This document shows positions 31,541 through 39,677 of a stretch of 64,000 nucleotides of DNA, piece by piece. The DNA comes from Nocardiopsis sp. YSL2 (GTDB taxonomy: Bacteria > Actinomycetota > Actinomycetes > Streptosporangiales > Streptosporangiaceae). The notes below the pieces were generated by a model. It was not told where the DNA came from and did not search any database. It was given only the letters and a program-made list of their open reading frames with translations. Where the stretch lies: positions 4,712,001 to 4,776,000 of the forward strand of contig NZ_JAMOAO010000001.1 of the NCBI RefSeq assembly GCF_030555055.1. Direction: 5' to 3'. Every line of letters starts with the position of its first letter. Positions within the stretch are counted from its first letter, which is position 1. Both the position numbers and the translations under genes were made by a program.

Positions 31541-32920
31541 ATGGGACAGCGGGACCGGCCGCGACGCGGTCCGTTCACGGGGCGGGGCGTCCACGAACTG
31601 GGCGAGGACCTGCGGTCCGGGCGGGTGAGCGCGGTGGAACTGGCCCGGTCGGCCCTCGACACGGCGCTGGAGTCCGGGACCGCTTTGGGCGCGTTCGCAC
31701 TGGTGGACCGCGCGGGGGCCGACACGGCCGCCAGGCGGGCCGACAGTGAGATCGCGCGCGGCCTGGACCGCGGTCCGCTGCACGGGATTCCGGTGGCGGT
31801 GAAGGACAACATCGATGTGGCCGGGCTGCCGACCAGGGCCGGATCGGCGCACCTGAGCGGGGACAGTGCGGAGCGGGACGCCGCATGCGTGCGTCGACTG
31901 CGTGCCGCGGGGGCGGTGGTGGTCGCGAAGACCACCACACACGAGTTCGCCTACGGCCCGACCGGCGACCGATCGGTCTCCGGCCCCGTGCGCAATCCCC
32001 ACGCACTCGACCGGATGTCGGGCGGCTCCAGCGGCGGCAGCGCCGCGGCCGTGGCCGCGGGCATCGTGCCGGTGGCACTGGGCACCGACACCGGCGGGTC
32101 GGTGCGGATCCCGGCGGCCCTGTGCGGGGTGAGCGGGTTCAAACCGGCGCACGGAGCCGTCCCGGCGGCCGGCGTGTTCCCGCTGGCCGAGTCACTGGAG
32201 GACGTGGGCGTTCTGGCCGCTTCGGCCGAGGACTGCCGCGTGGCGGCCGGTGTCCTGACCGGCGCCCCGGACGTCGGCGGCCCGCGGACGCCGCGCCGTA
32301 CCCGTGTGCTGTGGTTGCGGCCCCCACCGGGCGTCCCCGCCGAGCCGGAGGTGGTGCGCGCGGCGCGGGCGGCCCTCGGACCCGTGGACGAGGTGGTGGA
32401 GGCGGACTGGCCCGAAGCAGCGATGCTGTGGGACACCTTCACGGCGATACAGGGCGCGCAGGCCTATGACGTGCACGCCGAACGGGTGGAACGGGACGCG
32501 CACCTCTTCGACCCGGAGGTGCTGGAGCGGCTGGAGTCGGCCGCGGGCGTGCCGGGTTGGCGGTACGTCCGGGCACTGCGCGAGCGCGATCGGGCCCGGA
32601 GGGAGATGGCGGAGCTCCTGCGCGGATACGATGCCCTCGCCCTTCCCACGGTGCCCCTGACAGCGCCCCGTATCGGCCGGCGGCGGGTCTCGGTGGGCGG
32701 TGCGGAGACCGAGGTCCGCTCGGCGCTGCTGAGCCTGACCTCACCGTGGAACGTGGTCGGGTCCCCCGTGCTCAGCGTTCCCGCCGGCACCGTGTCAGGA
32801 CTGCCGGTCGGCCTGCAACTGGTCGGGGCAAAAGGCGGCGAGGACGCGCTGTTCGAGCTGGCCGGTCAGGTGGAGCGCGGGTGGCGCGCCCCGCACGGTC
32901 CCGCCCGGCCACCTAGTTGA
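31541..32920 (+). CDS. Amidase-signature-family hydrolase
   Basis: 459 aa. The Ser-cisSer-Lys triad is complete: Lys88 (GIPVAVKDNID), cis-Ser163 in MSGGSSGGSAAAVAAG and nucleophile Ser187 in GTDTGGSVRIPAALCGVSGFKPAHG. C-terminal residues follow the family through SPVLSVPAG...GLPVGLQLVG. It hydrolyses an amide, ureide or similar C-N bond; a GatA role is unlikely because GatB/C neighbours are absent. ATG at 31541 follows CAGGAGGAGAAA. It is the last enzyme of the catabolic locus and converges with the LON-domain gene, overlapping by 8 bp. Confidence 0.93.
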   Translation: MGQRDRPRRGPFTGRGVHELGEDLRSGRVSAVELARSALDTALESGTALGAFALVDRAGADTAARRADSEIARGLDRGPLHGIPVAVKDNIDVAGLPTRAGSAHLSGDSAERDAACVRRLRAAGAVVVAKTTTHEFAYGPTGDRSVSGPVRNPHALDRMSGGSSGGSAAAVAAGIVPVALGTDTGGSVRIPAALCGVSGFKPAHGAVPAAGVFPLAESLEDVGVLAASAEDCRVAAGVLTGAPDVGGPRTPRRTRVLWLRPPPGVPAEPEVVRAARAALGPVDEVVEADWPEAAMLWDTFTAIQGAQAYDVHAERVERDAHLFDPEVLERLESAAGVPGWRYVRALRERDRARREMAELLRGYDALALPTVPLTAPRIGRRRVSVGGAETEVRSALLSLTSPWNVVGSPVLSVPAGTVSGLPVGLQLVGAKGGEDALFELAGQVERGWRAPHGPARPPS

Positions 32921-33689
32921 ACGAGACACCGTTGTTGAGGAAGGGACCCGCGGGAAGGTTGGGAAGAGTGGGAGCCGCCACGATCCGGTTCTCCCTGCGC
33001 AGGAAGCGTGCGGCCACCGCCAGCCGCGTCGCGGCGTCCTCCGCTTCCAGCAGCCGCTGCTTCTCCGCCTGGTCCAGCACCGCCGAGGCGGCCACCGAGT
33101 AGGACAGGGCGATCGGGTCCTTGGGCAGGTCGGGCGAGGTCTCGGGCGCCATGCCGATCGCGGCCAGTCGCTCGCAGTAGACCTCGTACAGGTCCCGGAC
33201 CCGCTCGGCGTGTTCCTCCACGTCCGGCCCCAGGGGCTCGGGCAGGAACGACACCGAGGCCCGCGCGTACTCGTCGGGGGAGGAGGGGTCGACCTCGGAC
33301 AGGTCGGTGACCGAGAACCGGGCTCCGCCCTCCACCACCAGGTCGTAGCGCCCGTCGTCGTAGGGGCGCACGTCGCGGATCACGGCCGTGCACCCGGTCG
33401 CGCTGACCCGGGGCAGCGCCGCGTGCGAGCCGCCGGTCGTGGGCACGCCCGTCTCCGCGCCGCCCGCTCCCTGCCCGGACTCACTGGCCACCTCGTGACC
33501 CAGTTCGATCCACACCACCCCGAAGCGCCGCGGCCCGCGGGCGCTCTCCTGGGCGGCGGAGGACTCGGACCCGGTGTCGAGCAGTTCGGACACCAGGCGC
33601 CGGTAGCGCCGCTCGAAGATGTGCAGGGGGACGCTCATACCGGGGAACAACACGGTGTTCAGTGGAAAGATCGGCAGTGCCACGGGCAT
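32913..33689 (-). CDS. LON peptidase substrate-binding (LON-SB) domain protein
   Basis: 258 aa. The N-terminal LON-SB domain reads LPIFPLNTVLFPGMSVPLHIFERRYRRLVSELL and continues through FGVVWIELGHEVASESG, GCTAVIRDVRPYDDGRYDLVVEGGARFSVTDL. No ATPase or protease domain follows; the C-terminal helices (LYEVYCERLAAIG...LLEAEDAATRLAVAARFLRRENRIVAAP) form the usual extension. Stand-alone LON-SB proteins are widespread in actinobacteria and their role is not settled. The gene ends on TAG inside the amidase tail. Confidence 0.92.
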   Translation of the reverse strand: MPVALPIFPLNTVLFPGMSVPLHIFERRYRRLVSELLDTGSESSAAQESARGPRRFGVVWIELGHEVASESGQGAGGAETGVPTTGGSHAALPRVSATGCTAVIRDVRPYDDGRYDLVVEGGARFSVTDLSEVDPSSPDEYARASVSFLPEPLGPDVEEHAERVRDLYEVYCERLAAIGMAPETSPDLPKDPIALSYSVAASAVLDQAEKQRLLEAEDAATRLAVAARFLRRENRIVAAPTLPNLPAGPFLNNGVSFN

Positions 33690-33790
33690 ACCCCCAGTAT
33701 GCCGGTCACGGCGTGCCGCGGGCGTCGCCGTTCCGGCACGGAGCGCCCCGGCGCGCTCCGCGCCGGAACACGCGAGCGTCCCGGGGCGGG

Positions 33791-33821
33791 ACGGCCGGTT
33801 CTCCCCTCAAAGACCGGCCGT
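33791..33821 (-). terminator. Terminator after ferritin
   Basis: ACGGCCGGT and ACCGGCCGT form a perfect 9-bp stem with a 13-nt loop, 60 bp downstream of the ferritin stop on its strand. A GGCCACC/GGTGGCC hairpin follows between it and the gene end. Confidence 0.7.
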
Positions 33822-33880
33822 GCCGGCGCCCCGGGACGCGTGGACGGGCCACCCCCCGGTGGCCGTGGATCCGGCCGCGG

Positions 33881-34441
33881 TCAGGAGACCGCGGGGCCGG
33901 CCGTGCCAGGAGCGCCCTGGCTGCCGGAGTCCTCGCTGGGCATGTCGCGGGCGACGAAGGTCTCCACGTCGAACAGGTTGCCGTTGGAGCGGTCCACCAC
34001 GTTGAGCAGCGTGGACATCGTGGCGACCTCCTCGGTCTGCTCCTGGATGAACCACTGGAGGAACTGCTCGCCGGTGTAGTCGTCCTCGTCGCGCGCCACC
34101 TTGGCCATGCGGAGGAACTGGTCGGTCACCTCGCGCTCCTGGCGCAGGGCCAGGGCGACGAGGTCACGCGGAGAGGTGAAATGCGTCTCGATCTCGTCCA
34201 CACCAGGCATGGCGAAGTCGATGTCGCTGTCCAGGAGGAAACGCACGATCATCATCGCGTGGTCCCGCTCCTCGAGCGCCTGCTCGTAGAAGACCCGGGC
34301 CAGCTGGGGCAGGTCCTGGTTGTCGAACCAGGTCGCGATCGCGACGTACTGGTGTGAAGCGGTGAACTCGTGCCGCACCTGGTCAACCAGGAGACGGTGG
34401 AACTTGGAAAGGCCGCTATCGGAACTCTTACCTGAAGTCAT
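33881..34441 (-). CDS. Ferritin (non-haem iron storage protein, BfrB-like)
   Basis: 186 aa four-helix ferritin that stores iron as ferric mineral. Ferroxidase ligands are visible: EFTASHQYVAIATWF, QALEERDHAMMI (ExxH), LALRQEREVTDQF and FLQWFIQEQTEEVATM. Length and tail match mycobacterial-type BfrB. ATG at 34441 is preferred over one six codons upstream. The promoter region carries an iron-box-like sequence, suggesting iron-dependent control by an IdeR/DmdR regulator. Confidence 0.94.
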   Translation of the reverse strand: MTSGKSSDSGLSKFHRLLVDQVRHEFTASHQYVAIATWFDNQDLPQLARVFYEQALEERDHAMMIVRFLLDSDIDFAMPGVDEIETHFTSPRDLVALALRQEREVTDQFLRMAKVARDEDDYTGEQFLQWFIQEQTEEVATMSTLLNVVDRSNGNLFDVETFVARDMPSEDSGSQGAPGTAGPAVS

Positions 34442-34502
34442 GGCTCTACGATAACGCAAACAAAAGCAATATGCGAAACGCGGCGAGGCGCTCCGGAATT
34501 AG

Positions 34503-34546
34503 TTAGGCAAGCCTTTCGCAATATCACTGAGGTTAGGTATTCCAAA
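34503..34546. promoter_or_regulatory. Iron-box-like sites upstream of ferritin
   Basis: TTAGGCAAGCCTTTC at 34503-34517 resembles the IdeR/DmdR iron box core TTAGGCTAACCT, and GGTTAGGTATTCC at 34531-34543 resembles a second, weaker half-containing copy. Both lie 60-105 bp upstream of the ferritin start in an AT-rich patch. In mycobacteria IdeR activates bfrB from upstream sites; the same logic is plausible here. Confidence 0.55.
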
Positions 34547-34641
34547 GTAAGGCGACACTTATTCGCCCCGTATGCGGGGAGCTGTTCGGCGATGTCCCCG
34601 CGGCGGCGTCCGCCCCGGTCTCCCCGGCCGCGCGCGGATGT

Positions 34642-34662
34642 GGTGTCCATCATTCGGACACC
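34642..34662. promoter_or_regulatory. Inverted repeat before hisD
   Basis: GGTGTCC (34642-34648) and GGACACC (34656-34662) form a perfect 7-bp inverted repeat with a 7-nt spacer. It ends 27 bp upstream of the TAGACT -10 box (34690-34695) of hisD, overlapping where the -35 region would lie, so it may be an operator for the his operon. No known motif is recognised. Confidence 0.5.
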
Positions 34663-34701
34663 GCCACCCACCAGGCGGGCGGAGCACCCTAGACTGGGGC
34701 C

Positions 34702-36003
34702 GTGATCAGTCGAATCGACCTCCGAGGCACCCAAGGCGACCCCCGAGAAGCCCTTCCGCGGGCGGAACTCGACGTGGCGGCCGCCGCCGACCGCGTGCGA
34801 CCCCTGTGCGAGGACGTGCGCCATCGCGGCACCGAGGCACTGATCGACCTCACCGAACGCTTCGACGGCGTCCGGCTCACCGACATCCGCGTCCCCAAGG
34901 ACGCGATCGAGGCCGCCCTGGCCGACCTCGACCCGGTCGTGCGCGCCGCGCTGGAGGAGTCCATCCGCCGCGCCCGCATGGTCCACCGGGACCAGCGCCG
35001 CACCGACCACACCACCCAGGTCGTCCCCGGCGGCTCCGTGACCGAGAAGTGGATCCCGGTCGACCGCGTCGGCCTCTACGTGCCGGGCGGACGCGCGGTC
35101 TACCCCTCCAGCGTCATCATGAACGTCGTTCCCGCCCAGGAGGCGGGCGTGCGCTCCCTGGCCGTCACCTCCCCGCCCCAGAGCGCCTTCGGCGGCCTGC
35201 CGCACCCGACCATCCTCGCGGCCTGCGCCCTGCTGGGCGTCGACGAGGTCTACGCCGTCGGCGGCGCCCAGGCCGTGGCGATGTTCGCCTACGGCGCGGG
35301 CGAGTGCGGTCGCGCCGACATGGTCACCGGTCCGGGCAACATCTGGGTGGCCGCCGCCAAACGGCTGCTCAAGGGCGTCATCGGCATCGACGCCGAGGCC
35401 GGTCCCACCGAGATCGCGATCCTGGCCGACGCCACCGCCGACCCCGACTTCGTCGCCGCCGACCTCATCAGCCAGGCCGAGCACGACGTCGTCGCCGCCT
35501 CCGTCCTGGTGACCCCGGACGAGGCCCTGGCCGAGGCGGTCGCCGCACGCCTGGCCGTCCGCGTCGCCGCCACCAAGCACGGCGACCGCGTCCGCGAGGC
35601 CCTCGCGGGCCCCCAGTCCGGCATCGTCCTGGTCGACGACCTCGACCACGGGCTCGCCGTCGTGGACGCCTACGCGGCCGAACACCTGGAGATCATGACC
35701 GAGGACGCCGCCGGGGTCGCCGACCGCGTGCGCAACGCGGGCGCGATCTTCGTGGGCGACCACTCGCCGGTCTCCCTGGGGGACTACGCCGCCGGGTCCA
35801 ACCACGTCCTGCCCACCGGCGGCTGCGCCTGCCACTCCGGTGGCCTGAGCGTGCAGACCTTCCTGCGGGGGGTGCACATCGTCGACTACACCCGCGACGC
35901 GCTGGCCGACGTCGCCCACCACGTGATCGCCCTGGCCGAGGCCGAGGACCTGCCCGCGCACGGCGAGGCCGTGGCCGCGCGGACGGCCCCGGGCCGGGAC
36001 TGA
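34702..36003 (+). CDS. hisD: Histidinol dehydrogenase
   Basis: Last two steps of histidine synthesis: histidinol to histidine with NAD. 433 aa, full length. Signature regions include EKWIPVDRVGLYVPGGRAVYPSSVIMNVVPAQEAGV, GPGNIWVAAAKRLLKG, ADLISQAEHD, YAAEHLEIM and GSNHVLPTGG. The GTG start has no Shine-Dalgarno; TAGACT ends 6 nt before it, implying leaderless transcription of the his operon. First gene of hisD-C-B-(small membrane protein)-H-priA-F. Confidence 0.97.
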   Translation: MISRIDLRGTQGDPREALPRAELDVAAAADRVRPLCEDVRHRGTEALIDLTERFDGVRLTDIRVPKDAIEAALADLDPVVRAALEESIRRARMVHRDQRRTDHTTQVVPGGSVTEKWIPVDRVGLYVPGGRAVYPSSVIMNVVPAQEAGVRSLAVTSPPQSAFGGLPHPTILAACALLGVDEVYAVGGAQAVAMFAYGAGECGRADMVTGPGNIWVAAAKRLLKGVIGIDAEAGPTEIAILADATADPDFVAADLISQAEHDVVAASVLVTPDEALAEAVAARLAVRVAATKHGDRVREALAGPQSGIVLVDDLDHGLAVVDAYAAEHLEIMTEDAAGVADRVRNAGAIFVGDHSPVSLGDYAAGSNHVLPTGGCACHSGGLSVQTFLRGVHIVDYTRDALADVAHHVIALAEAEDLPAHGEAVAARTAPGRD

Positions 36004-36317
36004 GCCCGGCGTCCCCGCCGGAAGGCACGGGACTCGGCCACCGCGACCACAGCGGTGACGCGCCCCGGGCCCGTCCGGCACCCGCGCGCGGGGGAGCGGC
36101 CCGCGGCCGCGGGCCGGACGGCCGCCCGGCGCCGTCCTCGACGCACGGCCCCGAGCTCTCCGCCCACCGCGGGCACGCCCCGACGGACGGTCACACGAAC
36201 ACGAAACGAACCGCAGCCCGCCGCGGCGCGGGGCCCGACCACGCCGGGTCCGTCCGAACGGATGGCCCGACGGCCACAGAACCCACCGGCCCACAACCGA
36301 GCACGAGCGTGACACAC
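36004..36317. other. Intergenic spacer between hisD and hisC, no gene seen
   Basis: About 310 bp of very GC-rich sequence with a GCCCGCGGCCGCGGGC palindrome around 36100-36115. Reading frames through it are compositionally biased and show no family. No terminator with a T-run and no clear promoter were found. Confidence 0.5.
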
Positions 36318-37400
36318 GTGAGCTTCAGCCTGAACGACCTGCCCCTGCGCGACGACCTCAAAGGCCAGTCGCCCTACGGTGCGCCGCAGATGGACGTGCC
36401 GGTGGTCCTCAACACCAACGAGAACCCGCACCCGCCCTCCGCGCGCCTGGCCAAGGCCCTGGCCGAGGCGGTCGCCGAGGCCGCCCTCGACCTGAACCGC
36501 TACCCCGACCGCGACGCCGTCCGCCTGCGCGAGGGCCTGGCCGCCTACCTCGGCCACGGGCTGACCGCCGCCAACGTCTGGGCCGCCAACGGCTCCAACG
36601 AGATCCTCCAGCAGATCCTCCAGGCCTTCGGCGGGCCCGGACGCACCGCGATGGGCTTCGAACCCTCCTACTCGATGCACCCGATCATCGCGCGAGGCAC
36701 CGGCACCGCCTGGGTGTCCGTCCCGCGCGACGCCGAGTTCCGCGTCGACGTCGAGGCCGCCCTGGCCGCGATCGAGGAACACCGGCCCAGCGTCGTCTTC
36801 CTCACCTCGCCCAACAACCCCACCGGTACCGCCGTGGACATCGCCGACATCCGGCGCCTGGCCGAGGCGGCACCCGGGGTCCTGGTCGTGGACGAGGCCT
36901 ACGCCGAGTTCCGCCGCGAGGACACGCCCAGCGCCGTGACCCTCCTGGACGACCACCCGCGGCTCATCGTCTCGCGCACCATGTCCAAGGCCTTCGCCCT
37001 GGCCGGCGCGCGGGTGGGCTACCTCGCCGCCCACCCGGCCGTGGTCGACGCCCTCCAACTGGTCCGCCTGCCCTACCACCTGTCCGCGGTCACCCAGGTG
37101 GTCGCGCTCACCGCGCTGGACCACGCCGACGAGCTCCTCGGCGCCGTGGCCGACCTGCGCGCCGAACGCGACGCCCTGGTCGACTGGCTGCGCGGGCACG
37201 GCTTCGCCGTCGCCGACTCCGACGCCAACTTCATCCAGTTCGGCGAGTTCGAGGACCGCACGAGCGTGTGGCGCGCGATGCTCGACCACCAGGTGCTGAT
37301 CCGCGAGGTCGGCCCGCCCGGCTGGCTGCGCGTCACCGTCGGCACCCCCCAGGAGATGGCCGCCTTCCGCGCCGCACTGCTCGCGGCCACCGGCCGATGA
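36318..37400 (+). CDS. hisC: Histidinol-phosphate aminotransferase
   Basis: PLP enzyme converting imidazole-acetol phosphate and glutamate to histidinol phosphate. 360 aa. The PLP lysine lies in SRTMSKAFALAGARVGY; NTNENPHPPSARL, NGSNEILQQIL, SPNNPTGT and VVDEAYAEF are present. The GTG at 36318 is chosen because MSFSLNDLPLRDDLKGQSPYGAPQ matches the family N-terminus; a GTG three codons upstream is an alternative. The stop overlaps an ATG, but the hisB start with a good ribosome-binding site is 60 bp on. Confidence 0.96.
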   Translation: MSFSLNDLPLRDDLKGQSPYGAPQMDVPVVLNTNENPHPPSARLAKALAEAVAEAALDLNRYPDRDAVRLREGLAAYLGHGLTAANVWAANGSNEILQQILQAFGGPGRTAMGFEPSYSMHPIIARGTGTAWVSVPRDAEFRVDVEAALAAIEEHRPSVVFLTSPNNPTGTAVDIADIRRLAEAAPGVLVVDEAYAEFRREDTPSAVTLLDDHPRLIVSRTMSKAFALAGARVGYLAAHPAVVDALQLVRLPYHLSAVTQVVALTALDHADELLGAVADLRAERDALVDWLRGHGFAVADSDANFIQFGEFEDRTSVWRAMLDHQVLIREVGPPGWLRVTVGTPQEMAAFRAALLAATGR

Positions 37401-37459
37401 CCACGCCACCACAGGCACGGCCTGACGGCCGCCTATCCTCAACGCCAGGAGGGACCACC

Positions 37460-38053
37460 ATGAGCCGTATCGGACGCGTCGAACGCGCCACCAAGGAGAC
37501 CAAGGTCAAGGTCGAGATCGACCTCGACGGCACCGGCGTCGCCGACGTCTCCACCGGCGTCGGCTTCTTCGACCACATGCTCGACCAGCTCGCCAAGCAC
37601 GGCCTGTTCGACATCACCGTGCGCACCGAGGGCGACCTGCACATCGACTCCCACCACACGATGGAGGACACCGCCCTGGCCCTGGGCGCCGCCTTCCGCG
37701 AGGCCCTCGGCGACAAGCGCGGCATCCGCCGCTTCGCCGACGCCAAGGTGCCCCTGGACGAGGCCCTGGCCGAAGTCACCGTCGACGTCTCGGGCCGCCC
37801 CTACCTCGTGCACAGCGAGCCGGAGGGCATGGCGCCGATCATCGGACGCGACTACGACACCACCATGACCCGGCACGTCCTGGAGTCGTTCGTCGCCCAG
37901 GCGCGCATCGCCCTGCACGTCCACGTGCCCTACGGCCGCAACGCCCACCACATCGTCGAGTGCCAGTTCAAGGCCCTGGCCCGCGCCCTGCGCACGGCCA
38001 CGGAGAACGACCCGCGCGTGAGCGGGATCCCCTCCACCAAGGGCGCTCTGTAG
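37460..38053 (+). CDS. hisB: Imidazoleglycerol-phosphate dehydratase
   Basis: Mn-dependent dehydration of IGP to imidazole-acetol phosphate. 197 aa, monofunctional (no phosphatase domain). Metal-binding and signature blocks: GVGFFDHMLDQLAKHGLFDI, DLHIDSHHTMEDTALALG and YGRNAHHIVECQFKALARAL. ATG at 37460 follows CAGGAGGGACC. The next gene starts immediately after its stop. Confidence 0.97.
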   Translation: MSRIGRVERATKETKVKVEIDLDGTGVADVSTGVGFFDHMLDQLAKHGLFDITVRTEGDLHIDSHHTMEDTALALGAAFREALGDKRGIRRFADAKVPLDEALAEVTVDVSGRPYLVHSEPEGMAPIIGRDYDTTMTRHVLESFVAQARIALHVHVPYGRNAHHIVECQFKALARALRTATENDPRVSGIPSTKGAL

Positions 38054-38215
38054 ATGGACCACTACCTGTGGGGCCTGTTCTTCATCGTGCTGGCCGGATT
38101 CCTGGCCGGAGGCACCTACGCGCTGTGGAAGACCAACCGGGTCCTGGCCCTCGCCCTGGGCGGATGCACGGCGCTGGCCGTGGCCGCCGGCGTGCTCCGG
38201 CTCGGCTACCTCTAG
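38054..38215 (+). CDS. Small two-helix membrane protein between hisB and hisH (53 aa)
   Basis: The ATG follows the hisB stop directly (TAGATG). The protein reads MDHYLWGLFFIVLAGFLAGG, then YALWKTNRV and a second hydrophobic helix LALALGGCTALAVAAGVLRLGYL, giving two predicted membrane segments with a positively charged turn (KTNR). The stop is 16 bp before hisH, which has its own AAAGGAAG site. No family is recognised. Position between two his genes with no gap argues it is expressed. Absent from annotation that ignores ORFs under 60 codons. Confidence 0.8.
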   Translation: MDHYLWGLFFIVLAGFLAGGTYALWKTNRVLALALGGCTALAVAAGVLRLGYL

Positions 38216-38231
38216 TAAAGGAAGCACACCC

Positions 38232-38885
38232 ATGCCCGCACACGTGGTCGTCTTCGACTACGGCTCCGGCAACCTGCGCTCGGCCCAGCGCGCGATGGAG
38301 CGCACCGGCGCCGAGGTGACCGTGACCTCCGACCCGCGCGTGGCGCTCGACTCCGACGGGCTCGTCGTCCCCGGTGTGGGCGCCTTCAGCGCCTGCATGT
38401 CCAGCCTGCGCGCCGCCGGCGGCGACCGCGTCATCGGCAAGCGCGTGGCCGGGGGGCGCCCCGTCCTGGCCATCTGCGTGGGCCTGCAGGTCCTGTTCGA
38501 CCGCGGTGTCGAACAGGCCGGCGTGCACGCCGAGGAGCAGGCGACCGAGGGCTGCGGCGAGTGGCCCGGCACCGTCGAGCGCCTGCGCGCGCCCATCCTG
38601 CCCCACATGGGATGGAACACCGTCCGCGCGCCCGAGGACTCGGTGCTCTTCGACGGCATCGACCCCGACGACCGGTTCTACTTCGTGCACTCCTACGCCG
38701 TGCGCACCTGGGAGCTCACCTCCCACAACCCGCGCGTGAAGGCGCCCATGGTCACCTGGTCCGAGCACGGCGAACCGTTCGTGGCCGCCGTCGAGAACGG
38801 GCCGTTGAGCGCCACCCAGTTCCACCCGGAGAAGTCCGGCGACGCCGGCGCCCGCCTGCTGGCCAACTGGGCCGCCACTCTGTAG
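38232..38885 (+). CDS. hisH: Imidazole glycerol phosphate synthase, glutaminase subunit
   Basis: Hydrolyses glutamine to feed ammonia to HisF. 217 aa class I glutamine amidotransferase. The nucleophile Cys is in VLAICVGLQVLF and the His/Glu pair in SATQFHPEKSGDAG. FDYGSGNLRSAQRAM is the family N-terminus. ATG follows AAAGGAAG. HisF, its partner, lies two genes downstream. Confidence 0.97.
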   Translation: MPAHVVVFDYGSGNLRSAQRAMERTGAEVTVTSDPRVALDSDGLVVPGVGAFSACMSSLRAAGGDRVIGKRVAGGRPVLAICVGLQVLFDRGVEQAGVHAEEQATEGCGEWPGTVERLRAPILPHMGWNTVRAPEDSVLFDGIDPDDRFYFVHSYAVRTWELTSHNPRVKAPMVTWSEHGEPFVAAVENGPLSATQFHPEKSGDAGARLLANWAATL

Positions 38886-38918
38886 CACGACCGACCCCAC
38901 CGAGTACGAGAAGGCACG

Positions 38919-39677
38919 ATGACCGGCGAGACCACCCCGACCACCCCCGCCCTCGAACTGCTGCCCGCCGTGGACGTGGCGGGCGGCCAGGCCGTCCAGC
39001 TCGTCCAGGGCAAGGCCGGTTCCGGGGGCCAGTACGGCGACCCCTTCGAAGCGGCCACGGCCTGGCAGAACGCCGGTGCCGAGTGGATCCACCTCGTGGA
39101 CCTGGACGCGGCCTTCGGTCGCGGCCACAACCGCGACCTGCTGCGCGACATCGTCGGCCGCCTGGACGTCAAGGTCGAGATGTCCGGTGGCATCCGCGAC
39201 GACGAGTCCCTGGCCGCCGCCCTGTCCACGGGCTGCCGACGCGTGAACATCGGCACCGCCGCGCTGGAGAACCCCGAGTGGTGCGCCAAGATCATCGCCG
39301 AGCACGGGGACAGGATCGCGATCGGCCTCGACGTGCGCGGCACCACCCTGGCCGCCCGCGGCTGGACACGCGACGGCGGCGACCTGTTCGCCACCCTGGA
39401 GCGCCTGGAGTCCGAGGGCTGCGCGCGCTACGTCGTCACCGACGTCAACAAGGACGGCACCCTCAAGGGCCCCAACCTGGACCTGCTGCGCACTGTGTGC
39501 GAGCGCACCGACCGGCCGGTCGTGGCCAGCGGCGGCGTGTCCAGCCTCGACGACCTCCGGGCGATCGCCACACTCGTGCCCGAGGGCGTGGAGGGCGCGA
39601 TCATGGGAACCGCGCTCTACGAGGGGGCGTTCACCCTGGAGGACGCCCTGGCGACCGTGAAGGACGTGAACCGGTGA
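38919..39677 (+). CDS. priA: PriA: bifunctional HisA/TrpF isomerase
   Basis: A TIM-barrel isomerase acting on ProFAR (histidine) and, in actinobacteria, on PRA (tryptophan). 252 aa. LLPAVDVAGGQAVQLVQGKAGS places the first catalytic Asp, and YVVTDVNKDGTLKGPN the second. VEMSGGIRDDESL and VVASGGVSSLDDLRAIA carry phosphate-binding loops. Bifunctionality is inferred from actinobacterial PriA biology and from the absence of trpF beside trpC-B-A here. It overlaps hisF as GTGA. Confidence 0.94.
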   Translation: MTGETTPTTPALELLPAVDVAGGQAVQLVQGKAGSGGQYGDPFEAATAWQNAGAEWIHLVDLDAAFGRGHNRDLLRDIVGRLDVKVEMSGGIRDDESLAAALSTGCRRVNIGTAALENPEWCAKIIAEHGDRIAIGLDVRGTTLAARGWTRDGGDLFATLERLESEGCARYVVTDVNKDGTLKGPNLDLLRTVCERTDRPVVASGGVSSLDDLRAIATLVPEGVEGAIMGTALYEGAFTLEDALATVKDVNR

